DNA of 8,925 bases, taken from a bacterium (GTDB lineage Bacteria; Patescibacteria; Dojkabacteria; SC72). The notes beneath the pieces were generated by a model that saw nothing but the letters and a program-made list of their open reading frames with translations, ran no database searches and was not told where the DNA came from. Numbering within the stretch: position 1 is the first letter of the stretch; each line of letters starts with the position of its first letter. Below, piece by piece: positions 1 through 6,514 of this stretch. The stretch is taken from NCBI GenBank assembly GCA_029553845.1, contig JAKPKF010000333.1:1-8925 (forward strand). The letters run 5' to 3'. The position numbers and the translations under genes are program-made.

Positions 1-229
1 CGCATGTGCCATAAGCCAACAAACTTTTCCCGTCTGTAACTGCGTGTCGAATGATTAAAAAATCTTCGAAGCCAAGTAGCGTATCGTATGACCACGACTC
101 GGGTGGCGCGGAAAATTCGTTCAGAAGCTTTTGCCAAGCGACTTCGTCTTCATCGTATAACCTTTGAAGAAGTTCGTCAACCTCGTTTTTGAGTAAATTG
201 GCTTTTACTTTATCACTTTGTGTTGGCAT
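1..229 (-). CDS. Hypothetical protein, 5' part only (runs off the left edge)
   Basis: An open frame starts at ATG (229-227) and stays open for 76 codons to the window edge, so the C-terminus is missing. It begins MPTQSDKVKANLLKNEVDEL and is rich in acidic and aliphatic residues. The first 40 residues look helical (KANLLKNEVDELLQRLYDED), followed by a Trp/Pro-containing stretch (APPESWSYDTLLGFEDF). I recognise no family. It lies 12 nt after the stop of the small gene at 242-412, so the two are probably co-transcribed. No Shine-Dalgarno sequence precedes it. Its codons look somewhat richer in G+C than those of the genes at 700-4900. The coding call rests on the uninterrupted frame and sensible composition. 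Confidence 0.7.
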   Translation of the reverse strand, partial: MPTQSDKVKANLLKNEVDELLQRLYDEDEVAWQKLLNEFSAPPESWSYDTLLGFEDFLIIRHAVTDGKSLLAYGTC

Positions 230-241
230 AGGCTAAATAAA

Positions 242-412
242 TTAGGGGTTTTTTGGCGGATTTTTCCCAATAAAAACTCGTGGGCGGTCATCATTCCAAA
301 CTTTCCACCACGTCCCGTCGTACGAGCTTTGCTTATAAACAGCCTTCCCGCAACGGGAAGGAATCTCTTTTGCGACTTTTCCGCAGAATTGTGGATCGTA
401 ACTGGCGTTCAT
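242..412 (-). CDS. Small hypothetical protein, 56 aa
   Basis: The frame runs from ATG (412-410) to TAA (244-242), with an in-frame stop shortly upstream that fixes this ATG as the first possible one. The protein begins MNASYDPQFCGKVAKEIPSR. It has two Cys (residues 10 and 21), an aromatic stretch SYDGTWWKVWNDD (about residues 30-42) and a basic, Pro-rich end (IGKNPPKNP). The Trp-rich strand followed by a short basic tail suggests a small beta-rich fold, but I do not recognise a family. It is followed after 12 nt by the edge-truncated gene at 1-229. A 14-bp direct repeat (425-452) lies just upstream. Confidence 0.6.
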   Translation of the reverse strand: MNASYDPQFCGKVAKEIPSRCGKAVYKQSSYDGTWWKVWNDDRPRVFIGKNPPKNP

Positions 413-424
413 GATTTTGGTGAT

Positions 425-452
425 TTATTTTCTCTAACTTATTTTCTCTAAC
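425..452. repeat. Two tandem copies of a 14-bp repeat
   Basis: TTATTTTCTCTAAC is present twice back to back (425-438 and 439-452), exact in both copies. It sits 13 nt upstream of the ATG at 412. It could be a regulatory site for the two left-end genes, a slipped-strand duplication, or a protein-binding site. Nothing in the sequence distinguishes these. Confidence 0.75.
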
Positions 453-503
453 TACGCGAATAGATTGAGCACGAGTTGGCTAAAGTCAATGTTTTTCCAA
501 AGA

Positions 504-539
504 AAAAGCGGGAAAACTTTTAAGGGTTCTCCCGCTTTT
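504..539. terminator. Bidirectional terminator-like hairpin
   Basis: Perfect 10-bp stem: AAAAGCGGGA (504-513) pairs with TCCCGCTTTT (530-539). The pairing can extend inward as AAC/GTT past one mismatch. A-rich and T-rich flanks lie on the two sides, so the hairpin can act in either direction. It separates the left-end genes from the 2635-710 gene group. Confidence 0.7.
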
Positions 540-660
540 GTGAGATTTTCAAAATCAGGCTAGTTTCGCCAGTTCCTCGCGGATATGTAGAATCAGATTC
601 AGCTAGAATCATTAGATCCGCATCATGCATGATGTTTATCAGCAATTCAGTAGTCTCATT
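540..660. other. Intergenic stretch with a 14-bp palindrome
   Basis: Between the two terminators (504-539 and 661-690) I see no convincing gene. A perfect 14-bp palindrome, CATCATGCATGATG, occupies 621-634 and could be a dimeric regulator site. A 36-codon minus-strand frame from ATG 630 to TAA 520 exists but runs into the terminator stem, so I do not annotate it as a gene. Confidence 0.5.
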
Positions 661-690
661 AAAAAGACTACCATTATTGATAGTCTTTTT
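661..690. terminator. Terminator hairpin after the 2635-710 gene group
   Basis: AAAAAGACTA (661-670) and TAGTCTTTTT (681-690) form a perfect 10-bp stem around a 10-nt loop. On the minus strand it lies 19 nt after the stop of the gene at 710-1093 and ends in a T5 run, so it is well placed to end that operon. The symmetry also allows function on the plus strand. Confidence 0.85.
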
Positions 691-709
691 ATTAGATACG
701 CTTAAGACT

Positions 710-1093
710 TTAAAATCTATGTGTATCTATAATACACATAAAATCATACATCTTAATAAACGGTAGAAACATATGCTTTAATGCAAAATACCTACCATCA
801 ATACTATGTTCATTAGGTGGACCGAAGTGAGTATCTTCATCAACTTGACACTCAGTAGTACTAAAACATTCAGTGAACGCTTTATATATCTTTGTATGGT
901 AATATGATTCCATACTATAATAAGCGTCTCCACATAATTCCTGTATTGTATCTCTTAATACAACACTAAGTCTTAGACTGTAGGGATCGAAATATAACTG
1001 AGATTTGTTTTGCATTCTGCGTTCATACATCTTGATAGCTCGATGTACTACAGTAGATGCTCGAATATATTTGTATGTCATATAGTAACTCAC
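710..1093 (-). CDS. Hypothetical protein, 127 aa
   Basis: The preferred start is GTG (1093-1091), because it overlaps the upstream gene's TGA stop as GTGA, as at other junctions in this window. An ATG four codons in (1081) is the alternative. The protein begins MSYYMTYKYIRASTVVHRAI. It is rich in Tyr, His and basic residues in the first third (YERRMQNKSQLYFDPYSLRL), then has a mixed helical region and ends FIKMYDFMCIIDTHRF. There is no signal peptide, transmembrane segment or familiar motif, and I do not recognise the family. It is the last gene before the terminator at 661-690. Confidence 0.65.
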   Translation of the reverse strand: MSYYMTYKYIRASTVVHRAIKMYERRMQNKSQLYFDPYSLRLSVVLRDTIQELCGDAYYSMESYYHTKIYKAFTECFSTTECQVDEDTHFGPPNEHSIDGRYFALKHMFLPFIKMYDFMCIIDTHRF

Positions 1094-1317
1094 TTACCTG
1101 TATATATGTTCAAATTCTTGATTGTGTTTTGTTTTTCCGTGTGAGATATAGTAGGTATTGTTTGATTAAAGTCAATAAAATTATTCAGACTTTTTATATA
1201 TTCTTCATTGAAATTCTTCCAATGATTAGAAAGGGATTTAATCCCGCACCAAACACCATATATAGCAGCCACTAAAATTATGGTACTGATACCACATACT
1301 ATATGAGCTGCAAACAA
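1090..1317 (-). CDS. Small membrane protein, 75 aa, probable TTG start
   Basis: One hydrophobic segment (about residues 4-26, AHIVCGISTIILVAAIYGVW) is followed by a charged, Asn-rich tail of about 48 residues. This suggests a single-pass membrane protein with a short external or periplasmic N-terminus and a cytoplasmic tail, or the reverse. The frame has no ATG. TTG at 1317 is the best start because a later GTG would remove the membrane segment. The stop TGA (1092-1090) overlaps the GTG of the next gene. Small single-span proteins of this kind in phages include holin- or spanin-like and superinfection-exclusion proteins, but there is no lysis gene beside it. The function is unknown. Confidence 0.55.
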   Translation of the reverse strand: MFAAHIVCGISTIILVAAIYGVWCGIKSLSNHWKNFNEEYIKSLNNFIDFNQTIPTISHTEKQNTIKNLNIYTGK

Positions 1318-1361
1318 ATCGATTGAGTTTACTGCTTTTATTTGGAGATTAAATAAACATG

Positions 1362-1568
1362 TTACACTGCATGTTGAGTGTTTAATTCAACCATTCCTGC
1401 ACCAACACACCCTCTGTTCTTAGCTTCAACTATTCTATCTTCAACCCATTGCAAAAGTGATGGTAGCGTGCATGGTATTTCATCCTTTTTATATGTTTCC
1501 GTGACTGTAATATTTTTACGTTTCATATGTTTATAATGAATTGTATAACTTTCATTTATATTAATCAA
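1362..1568 (-). CDS. Small hypothetical protein, 68 aa
   Basis: The start TTG (1568-1566) overlaps the TGA stop of the phosphatase gene upstream as TTGA, matching the stop/start coupling used elsewhere in the window. If ATG is required, the first is codon 15 (1526), giving 54 aa that begin MKRKNITVTETYKKDEIPCT. The C-terminal half (LPSLLQWVEDRIVEAKNRGC) looks like an amphipathic helix, followed by VGAGMVELNTQHAV. I recognise no domain. Its tight junction with the phosphatase suggests coordinated expression. Confidence 0.6.
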   Translation of the reverse strand: MININESYTIHYKHMKRKNITVTETYKKDEIPCTLPSLLQWVEDRIVEAKNRGCVGAGMVELNTQHAV

Positions 1569-2266
1569 TTATAGACTGATACTTGGATATTACCACTCTC
1601 AACTAATGCTATACCGATACCGCGCTTATGTGATGCATCTATATTACATCTACCATCTTTCGGTGTACCAGTAAATTCAAAAGCTGAATGACCGTGAATA
1701 ATGTAATGATTCTTCATAGGTGTATCACCCATTAAAAATCTAGAACGAATCCATGCCCAGTGATTCTCAGACTCTCTATCATTAAGCGGTATATTCGTCT
1801 TACTATTTTTAAGAAATCTATATACAGACTTTTTATTAATACCGTATGGTATACCACCATGCACTATAATTACATCACCAGATTGATAGTAGTTACTCCA
1901 GTTATCTATACCTAAATTATATTCAGTAAGTGTCTGATTTATATTATCGTGGTTGTTGATACTCCAACTACCACCATTATATAACCATATAGAGTTTGCA
2001 TATTCCTTATATCCAGTATCAGACAATGCAAGAAACATCATCTGTTCATGATTACCTAGACACAATTCAGTATTAGGGTGATCTTTACGAAATTTACCTA
2101 TCGCTTGTAGACATTTAAGTGAATCCGGTCCGCGATCAATAACATCACCGGAAAATATAGTTTTTATGTTTAGATTGTTTGCATGATCTAATACTTTACA
2201 TAAAATATCATATTTACCATGGATGTCTCCAACTACTAATAGAGGTTCAATGGGGTGTATATTCAT
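1565..2266 (-). CDS. PP2A-like metallophosphatase (lambda-phosphatase / ApaH-like)
   Basis: This 233-aa protein has the full set of calcineurin-like phosphoesterase motifs in order: GDIHG (residues 13-17), GDVIDRG (40-46), GNHE (71-74), VHGG (135-138) and HGH (191-193). These residues bind a dinuclear metal centre and the phosphate. The length and the GDVIDRG/GNHE pairing match the small bacterial and phage Ser/Thr phosphatases (lambda phosphatase, PrpA/PrpB) and related symmetrical dinucleoside-tetraphosphate hydrolases. Sequence alone does not separate phosphoprotein from Ap4A activity. It is likely cytosolic. It lies within a compact minus-strand operon: the upstream small frame ends inside its first codons, and its TGA overlaps the next start. 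The start ATG at 2266 has no Shine-Dalgarno sequence. Confidence 0.93.
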   Translation of the reverse strand: MNIHPIEPLLVVGDIHGKYDILCKVLDHANNLNIKTIFSGDVIDRGPDSLKCLQAIGKFRKDHPNTELCLGNHEQMMFLALSDTGYKEYANSIWLYNGGSWSINNHDNINQTLTEYNLGIDNWSNYYQSGDVIIVHGGIPYGINKKSVYRFLKNSKTNIPLNDRESENHWAWIRSRFLMGDTPMKNHYIIHGHSAFEFTGTPKDGRCNIDASHKRGIGIALVESGNIQVSVYN

Positions 2267-2354
2267 AATGTAACTTTAGTATACGACCCAGTCCACCGAT
2301 CTTCAACAGTCCATTTATAGATGCTAAAAAATCTGTGCGAGTTTTATATTCCAT
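2247..2354 (-). CDS. Possible tiny protein, 35 aa, coupled to the phosphatase gene
   Basis: ATG (2354-2352) to TGA (2249-2247). It begins MEYKTRTDFLASINGLLKIG and ends LHYEYTPH, with an amphipathic helix-like centre. It fills the otherwise empty space between the gene ending at 2375 and the phosphatase start at 2266, starts 20 nt after the previous stop, and overlaps the phosphatase start by 20 nt, a layout typical of translational coupling. It is too short to assign by composition alone, so it could also be a leader peptide or chance. Confidence 0.45.
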   Translation of the reverse strand: MEYKTRTDFLASINGLLKIGGLGRILKLHYEYTPH

Positions 2355-2374
2355 AACTATTTATATAATTTGTA

Positions 2375-2635
2375 TTATGCGTGCGGGTTTATAGCTTTTG
2401 CAAAATGTTGACGTTTAATCTTCTGTAATGAATCACCAACACGCCTACGTGTAACTTCAAAGGTTACAACTTCATCTGCAAGACCTCGCTTTATCATGTC
2501 ATATGCATCTTGATATGTCTTAAATTCTTCTGCATTATCAGTAGTAGTATCATAACCGACCACTTCTTTGTTATGACAAACAAGATAACCAAGATTATTA
2601 GCGTAGGTGTAGTGTACAGTACGTTTATTATTCAT
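2375..2635 (-). CDS. Hypothetical protein, 86 aa, leaderless
   Basis: It begins MNNKRTVHYTYANNLGYLVC and has a predicted beta-rich first half (TYANNLGYLVCHNKEVVGYD), then an acidic helix (DNAEEFKTYQDAYDMIKRGL) and a basic C-terminus (EVTRRRVGDSLQKIKRQHFA). The fold could be a small nucleic-acid or protein-binding module, but I recognise no family. The ATG at 2635 lies one base after the start predicted from the promoter at 2643-2670, so the mRNA is probably leaderless. It is the first gene of the 2635-710 operon. Confidence 0.75.
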   Translation of the reverse strand: MNNKRTVHYTYANNLGYLVCHNKEVVGYDTTTDNAEEFKTYQDAYDMIKRGLADEVVTFEVTRRRVGDSLQKIKRQHFAKAINPHA

Positions 2636-2642
2636 GTATTGT

Positions 2643-2670
2643 ATAATACCATATAATCACTCTCTTGCAA
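2643..2670 (-). promoter_or_regulatory. Sigma70-type promoter for the 2635-710 operon
   Basis: On the minus strand, TTGCAA (2670-2665), a 16-bp spacer, then TATTAT (2648-2643). The transcription start, about 7 nt downstream of the -10 box, would be near 2636, directly before the ATG at 2635. The spacer length and -10 sequence are the same as at 4922-4949. Confidence 0.65.
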
Positions 2671-2734
2671 ACATTAAATAGATAATTCACCCATCTTTAA
2701 GAGATAAATGTACAGATTTAATACCACCTAAATA

Positions 2735-3409
2735 TCAAGTCTTCTTAACCCGCTTCTTCCCCTTCCTAAACAACTTATAATGTAGCGCGCCGATCTGCTC
2801 CTTGGTCAACTCACAACCATTGACAACCACAGAATTTTCTTTTACGAGAATTTCTTCTAGAACGTATTTTACTTCTTCTTTCTTGGCGGGTTCATCGACT
2901 TTTTGAAGGACGAAAGTAGGAAAAGTCCATTTATTATCTAGTTCCCACCCATACGAAGCCGCATCACCAGTAATTTTATATGTACGATCAACAAAATCAT
3001 CCATATGACCAGACCATATATCACTCCACCCCATTTCGCGATCTTCCGCTTTACGCACAACCCTGACACTATCTCCAACCTTCAATCCACTTGCGTTATG
3101 AAAAGCGAGATAGTCATCGAAGTCATCGGATGTAGCGGTATTAATGGGCGCAGAATTCACTACTTTAAGAACGAAGAAGGGGACATACCAAGTATCATCT
3201 TTATTATTAATTTGGTAACAATCATCGTATTTACCCGTAACGACGAAATCAACGTCCAAACGGGGTGCATCAGGATCATAATCATTCCAGCAAACATACC
3301 CATAATACCCATATTCCCCATCCTTCCATCCGCGCAAAACCCTTACCGTGTCACCGATCTTAATTGGACAGGTGTTGAAGAGTTTAAGATATTCTTTTGA
3401 TGATGTCAT
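2735..3409 (-). CDS. Duplicated SH3/KOW-like domain protein, 224 aa
   Basis: The start is ATG at 3409, since the TTG three codons earlier (3418) is less likely. Two related modules are visible: residues 8-26 (LKLFNTCPIKIGDTVRVLR) against 100-119 (YLAFHNASGLKVGDSVRVVR), and 65-84 (YQINNKDDTWYVPFFVLKVV) against 154-172 (GWELDNKWTFPTFVLQKVD). The IGDTVRV pattern followed by a Gly/Tyr-rich strand and a closing FFVLK strand is typical of small beta-barrels of the SH3/KOW kind, which bind proteins or nucleic acid. The C-terminal part (about 180-224) has a short helix-strand unit and a strongly basic tail (RKGKKRVKKT), which suggests RNA or DNA contact. It follows the phosphoesterase gene after 26 nt, in the same operon. 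The specific function is unknown. Confidence 0.8.
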   Translation of the reverse strand: MTSSKEYLKLFNTCPIKIGDTVRVLRGWKDGEYGYYGYVCWNDYDPDAPRLDVDFVVTGKYDDCYQINNKDDTWYVPFFVLKVVNSAPINTATSDDFDDYLAFHNASGLKVGDSVRVVRKAEDREMGWSDIWSGHMDDFVDRTYKITGDAASYGWELDNKWTFPTFVLQKVDEPAKKEEVKYVLEEILVKENSVVVNGCELTKEQIGALHYKLFRKGKKRVKKT

Positions 3410-3435
3410 AATAATCAAGTTTGGTTTATAATTGA

Positions 3436-4218
3436 TTATAGTTCAACAATAAAGTTATTATCACGCCACTTTTTACGCTCATCGGGGTAACCTCGGGGGT
3501 TACAAATAAATGCAGTATTTCCTATATTAGTACGATATGAGCTATGAGTATGACCATACACCCAGTATTTTACTGATGTATTGATGTTCAGTAGATGTGA
3601 ACATTCTACAGCAAAATATGGATTAAATGCATCATTTGCATATTCCGGAGTGATACAATAACGTGATGGTATCCAGTGTGTTAGTAATATTACTTTACCA
3701 TCTTTATGCTCAGTAATGGTTTTAGTGAGATATTCACGAGCTTGATTATGTAGAGATATATAATCATGTGGGGTGATACACCCACTCTCCTGATCATTAT
3801 GAATATACCCAAAATCATTAATCATCTTATATCTTGGGTGTGTAGATTCTACTACACCATTACCGAAAAGATTGAAATCAGTATATAGTGGGCTACCTAC
3901 AATAACATACCCATTGAATGTGGTATAATTATTATCCAGGAAGTTGAAATATCTAGAATGCAGAGCTTTATCATGTAAGAACTCTTTAGCTTGTAGAATG
4001 GATGTACCATAAGCGTCATGGTTACCCATAACATAAAAACACGGTACACGTAATGACTCAAGAAACAATTCCCAATTCTGAGGACTATTAACTTGACAGG
4101 CATCACCGGCACAAAATATACAATCCACTTGAGTGTTAGAAATAAAATCGAACAGTATTTTATTCCGAGTTTTACTCCAATGGTCAAGGTGTAGATCGCT
4201 TAGTATTAATGCTTTCAT
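3436..4218 (-). CDS. Calcineurin-like metallophosphoesterase (260 aa)
   Basis: The motifs are in canonical order: SDLHLDH (residues 7-13, D8 and H10), AGD (37-39), GNHD (65-68), THW (180-182) and GHTH (222-225). Together these residues coordinate two metal ions. The SDLH/GHTH pattern is that of the phosphodiesterase-type members (YfcE/MPE and DNA-repair-exonuclease-like), not the PP2A type encoded at 1565-2266. The substrate could be a cyclic phosphodiester, nucleotide or nucleic-acid end. It sits 11 nt after the HAD phosphatase gene and before the SH3/KOW-like gene in one operon. The start ATG (4218) is the first in frame, and no Shine-Dalgarno site is visible. Confidence 0.92.
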   Translation of the reverse strand: MKALILSDLHLDHWSKTRNKILFDFISNTQVDCIFCAGDACQVNSPQNWELFLESLRVPCFYVMGNHDAYGTSILQAKEFLHDKALHSRYFNFLDNNYTTFNGYVIVGSPLYTDFNLFGNGVVESTHPRYKMINDFGYIHNDQESGCITPHDYISLHNQAREYLTKTITEHKDGKVILLTHWIPSRYCITPEYANDAFNPYFAVECSHLLNINTSVKYWVYGHTHSSYRTNIGNTAFICNPRGYPDERKKWRDNNFIVEL

Positions 4219-4229
4219 GTGGAGTATGA

Positions 4230-4703
4230 TTACTTCTTTTTCTTGTTAATACAAGCCCATTCATACAACTTCTTAATATTACTAGTACTCATACCGTCAT
4301 TAGGATCTGTATGAATTACATGTGGAGTGATATCTTCCATATCGAAAATGTCATCATCTAATACAATAAACTTATCAACATCCGCGTGCTTATCTAACCA
4401 TTGACGAATTTCTTTACCACGAGATCCACTAATTCCAGTCTTCCAATCCTTATGTAAATGTTCTGTAAGTTTATGCTCACTAAGCCGTACACCTAAAATA
4501 TCTGATTTATCATAAGGGTTAACACAATAATGTCTCCATGATGAAGATATTACTATTTCTACACCACTCTTACAAACCTCTTTAATAGCCCTAGCACCTA
4601 CAGGATCCCACGAATCTATAATACCTCTACGTTTACGAGCGTATGCATAGTGTGCACGTAGTGTACATAACACACCATCAATATCTAGGAATAAGATTTT
4701 CAT
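4230..4703 (-). CDS. HAD-like phosphatase of the Swiss-Army-Knife RNA-repair type
   Basis: A 157-aa HAD-fold protein. Motif I is FLDIDGVL (residues 5-12; nucleophile D7 and acid D9). Motif II is VISSSWR (51-57). A lysine-containing segment (DWKTG, 86-90) and RGKEIRQWLD (95-104) precede motif IV, IVLDDD (113-118). The VISSSWR signature and short length without a large cap match the HAD domain group described in Swiss-Army-Knife RNA repair proteins and common in phages. A likely role is removal of phosphates from nucleic-acid ends or small phosphoesters, but the substrate is not shown. The start ATG overlaps the upstream stop as ATGA. The C-terminus ends in a Lys run (NKKKK). Confidence 0.9.
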   Translation of the reverse strand: MKILFLDIDGVLCTLRAHYAYARKRRGIIDSWDPVGARAIKEVCKSGVEIVISSSWRHYCVNPYDKSDILGVRLSEHKLTEHLHKDWKTGISGSRGKEIRQWLDKHADVDKFIVLDDDIFDMEDITPHVIHTDPNDGMSTSNIKKLYEWACINKKKK

Positions 4704-4915
4704 TGTTGTTTAGTAAACTTAAGGATTGGTAGATCATAAGATTCACCTTGAACGGGTATAACCTTAGTTTCAAGTGATTCTGAAGTTACCTTAATCATAA
4801 ACACATCACCATCTGGCATTTTTGAATCATACTTCCAGCCCTTCTCCACCAGTTGCTCAAAATAAAGCTCTTGAGTTTCAGATAGTTTAAGATCTTCCAT
4901 GTTTATATCATCCAT
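4700..4915 (-). CDS. Small acidic hypothetical protein, 71 aa, leaderless
   Basis: It begins MDDINMEDLKLSETQELYFE, with an acidic helical first half, then a central strand region (DGDVFMIKVTSESLETKVIP) and ends ILKFTKQQ. I recognise no family. It is the first gene of the operon that continues into the HAD phosphatase (ATGA overlap), the phosphoesterase and the SH3/KOW-like protein. The promoter at 4922-4949 predicts transcription starting at the A of this ATG, so it is probably translated from a leaderless mRNA. Confidence 0.75.
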   Translation of the reverse strand: MDDINMEDLKLSETQELYFEQLVEKGWKYDSKMPDGDVFMIKVTSESLETKVIPVQGESYDLPILKFTKQQ

Positions 4916-4921
4916 ACATAT

Positions 4922-4949
4922 ATAATAACTATTAACGGTATATGTGCAA
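4922..4949 (-). promoter_or_regulatory. Sigma70-type promoter for the 4915-2735 operon
   Basis: On the minus strand, TTGCAC (4949-4944), a 16-bp spacer, then TATTAT (4927-4922). A start 7 nt further on falls at 4915, the first base of the ATG. It lies between the terminator of the Ro60 gene and the first gene of the next operon. Confidence 0.65.
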
Positions 4950-4961
4950 GGGTTAACACAT

Positions 4962-4993
4962 AAAAAAACATCTCACTAATAATAGTGAGATGT
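4962..4993 (-). terminator. Rho-independent terminator of the Ro60 gene
   Basis: An 11-bp perfect stem (ACATCTCACTA 4968-4978 with TAGTGAGATGT 4983-4993) has a 4-nt loop. On the minus strand it is followed by seven T residues. It lies 19 nt beyond the Ro60 stop codon. Confidence 0.92.
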
Positions 4994-5011
4994 TTAATAC
5001 TTCTGATATTT

Positions 5012-6484
5012 TTAATCTGTAAGCATTTCAAACTCTCGAATATAATCAATGACGGATTCCGACCAACCATCAATCGATGTCCACTTACCGTAACCTACAC
5101 CGTACTGAGTATTAGCAACATTGATCATGTAAGCTTTATCCGTGAGAGGTGCTGGTGATATATCCTGTGCTTTACCGGTACATCCCGAGGCATAAGAGTG
5201 GGTACCGGCAGCGCTCATAACATGCCACTCACCATCAGTTAAGACGATGATGCGATCATACCCCTCTTTATTTGCTTGCTCAACCGCGAGACCGCCGCAA
5301 CTCCATCCATTTTGGGTTTTGGCGAGTGCATCCCGAAGGGCGAAACCCCGGCGCGGAGGAATTGAATAAGATTGTTGGTTAAAAGCGAAAATAGAAACTT
5401 CTTCGCAAACTTCCCTAACCAACATACTCAAAGCCGCTGCCGCTTCAAAACGGTCAATTTCAGACTTAACAGATACTGGCGCACCAACCATTGATGGGGA
5501 TGTATCAATGATGAGCGCGGTTTTACCTTTCAGCTTCGGAAGATCAGCACAACCCCTAAACATTGCTTGTTCAAGTTCTGGTTCAAAGTGTGGAGCATAT
5601 TTTGCTGCTGAAATAAAACGGAACGGTAGAACCCTGGAAAAATTAACAGACGTAAAAGCCTTACGAATTACATCGCGGCTAACTCCACACTGTTCCATAT
5701 TACGAAGATTACGCAGAAAAGCAAGACCACCAAGTTTACCTTCGGTAATAAGACGAGTCCATTCGATACGCTTCTCCTGCTCATTCTTACAAGCTGAAAT
5801 TGCAACTTCCCAAGTATCGGGAGTTTGTAGAGTATCATTGATTAACTTAGTGAAAACCGATTTTGCGTGTCGATGTACCTTACCGCGAGAGTATGAAACA
5901 CCTTTACCGCTCTTTTTATCGATAGCGGGTACTAACTTTCCTCTCTTACCCTGAACATCAGTAGGTACTGCATGTGTCAAAAACAGAACATCGCGTAGCT
6001 TAACTTCATTCTGTTGATTATACTTTGCTAGAGAATATTCATCAAACTTACTGAAAGCTTGAGCTAGACCTCGTTTAACTTGAGCACTTAAAGTTTTCTT
6101 ACCGCCATTAGTCTTCCAATAAATTGAAAGAAATTCAGTCAATTCATCAGGACGCTGAATAACCTCACTTAAAATGGTTGAAACAAATGACTTGTGTGTA
6201 TCATGTCGTGCCATTTCACGAGCGATAAACAGTGGTACGTGACGAAGATGCTGATCATTACGCGCTTGAATAGCGAGTGAGGCAACCTTATCAGGTGCAA
6301 CCTTAGGTACAAGATTTGAAATTCGCGCAGCAATCTCTTCACCACTTTCATAGAAACCGGATTCCCAAAGCATAGTCGCTAAGACCGTGCGCTTGAGTTG
6401 AAGATATGGTGAGATGCTTTGAACGCGAGCACCCTCGTGGTTGAAGACTGGCTGTGACTTAGCGGGTTTATTTGTTTTAGACAT
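5012..6484 (-). CDS. rsr: Ro60-like TROVE domain RNA-binding protein
   Basis: This 490-aa protein is an orthologue of Ro60/Rsr, the ring-shaped protein that binds Y RNAs and misfolded RNA ends. The N-terminal part (about residues 20-310) is the helical TROVE ring, with patterns such as LVPKVAPDKVASLAIQARND and GKLGGLAFLRNLRNM. The C-terminal part is a von Willebrand A-like domain whose metal site begins DTSPS (D327, S329, S331), with LTDGE at 415-419. The Thr usually found after the GG pair of this metal site (GGT) is replaced in GGLAV (397-401), so metal binding may be altered. In bacteria Rsr works with Y RNAs and exoribonucleases such as PNPase in RNA decay. Here two Y-like RNAs lie directly upstream on the same strand. 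The ATG at 6484 has no Shine-Dalgarno site. Confidence 0.95.
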   Translation of the reverse strand: MSKTNKPAKSQPVFNHEGARVQSISPYLQLKRTVLATMLWESGFYESGEEIAARISNLVPKVAPDKVASLAIQARNDQHLRHVPLFIAREMARHDTHKSFVSTILSEVIQRPDELTEFLSIYWKTNGGKKTLSAQVKRGLAQAFSKFDEYSLAKYNQQNEVKLRDVLFLTHAVPTDVQGKRGKLVPAIDKKSGKGVSYSRGKVHRHAKSVFTKLINDTLQTPDTWEVAISACKNEQEKRIEWTRLITEGKLGGLAFLRNLRNMEQCGVSRDVIRKAFTSVNFSRVLPFRFISAAKYAPHFEPELEQAMFRGCADLPKLKGKTALIIDTSPSMVGAPVSVKSEIDRFEAAAALSMLVREVCEEVSIFAFNQQSYSIPPRRGFALRDALAKTQNGWSCGGLAVEQANKEGYDRIIVLTDGEWHVMSAAGTHSYASGCTGKAQDISPAPLTDKAYMINVANTQYGVGYGKWTSIDGWSESVIDYIREFEMLTD

Positions 6485-6514
6485 GGAATACCAATGTTTA
6501 TGTTGAAAAATAAT

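Noticed and set aside
520..630. A 36-codon minus-strand frame starting MHDADLMILAESDS, open further upstream without an ATG to a stop near 729.
   Set aside because: It runs into the terminator stem at 504-539 and, further upstream, through the terminator at 661-690. It has no start codon beyond 630 and no promoter. A frameshift continuation of the 710-1093 gene was considered, but there is no slippery site and a terminator intervenes.
3005..3400. Plus-strand 131-codon frame opposite the SH3/KOW-like gene.
   Set aside because: It is Ile/Pro-rich, typical of an antisense shadow, and the minus-strand protein shows a real internal duplication.
5508..5954. Plus-strand 148-codon frame opposite the Ro60 gene.
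   Set aside because: It is a shadow of the clearly coding minus-strand TROVE gene.
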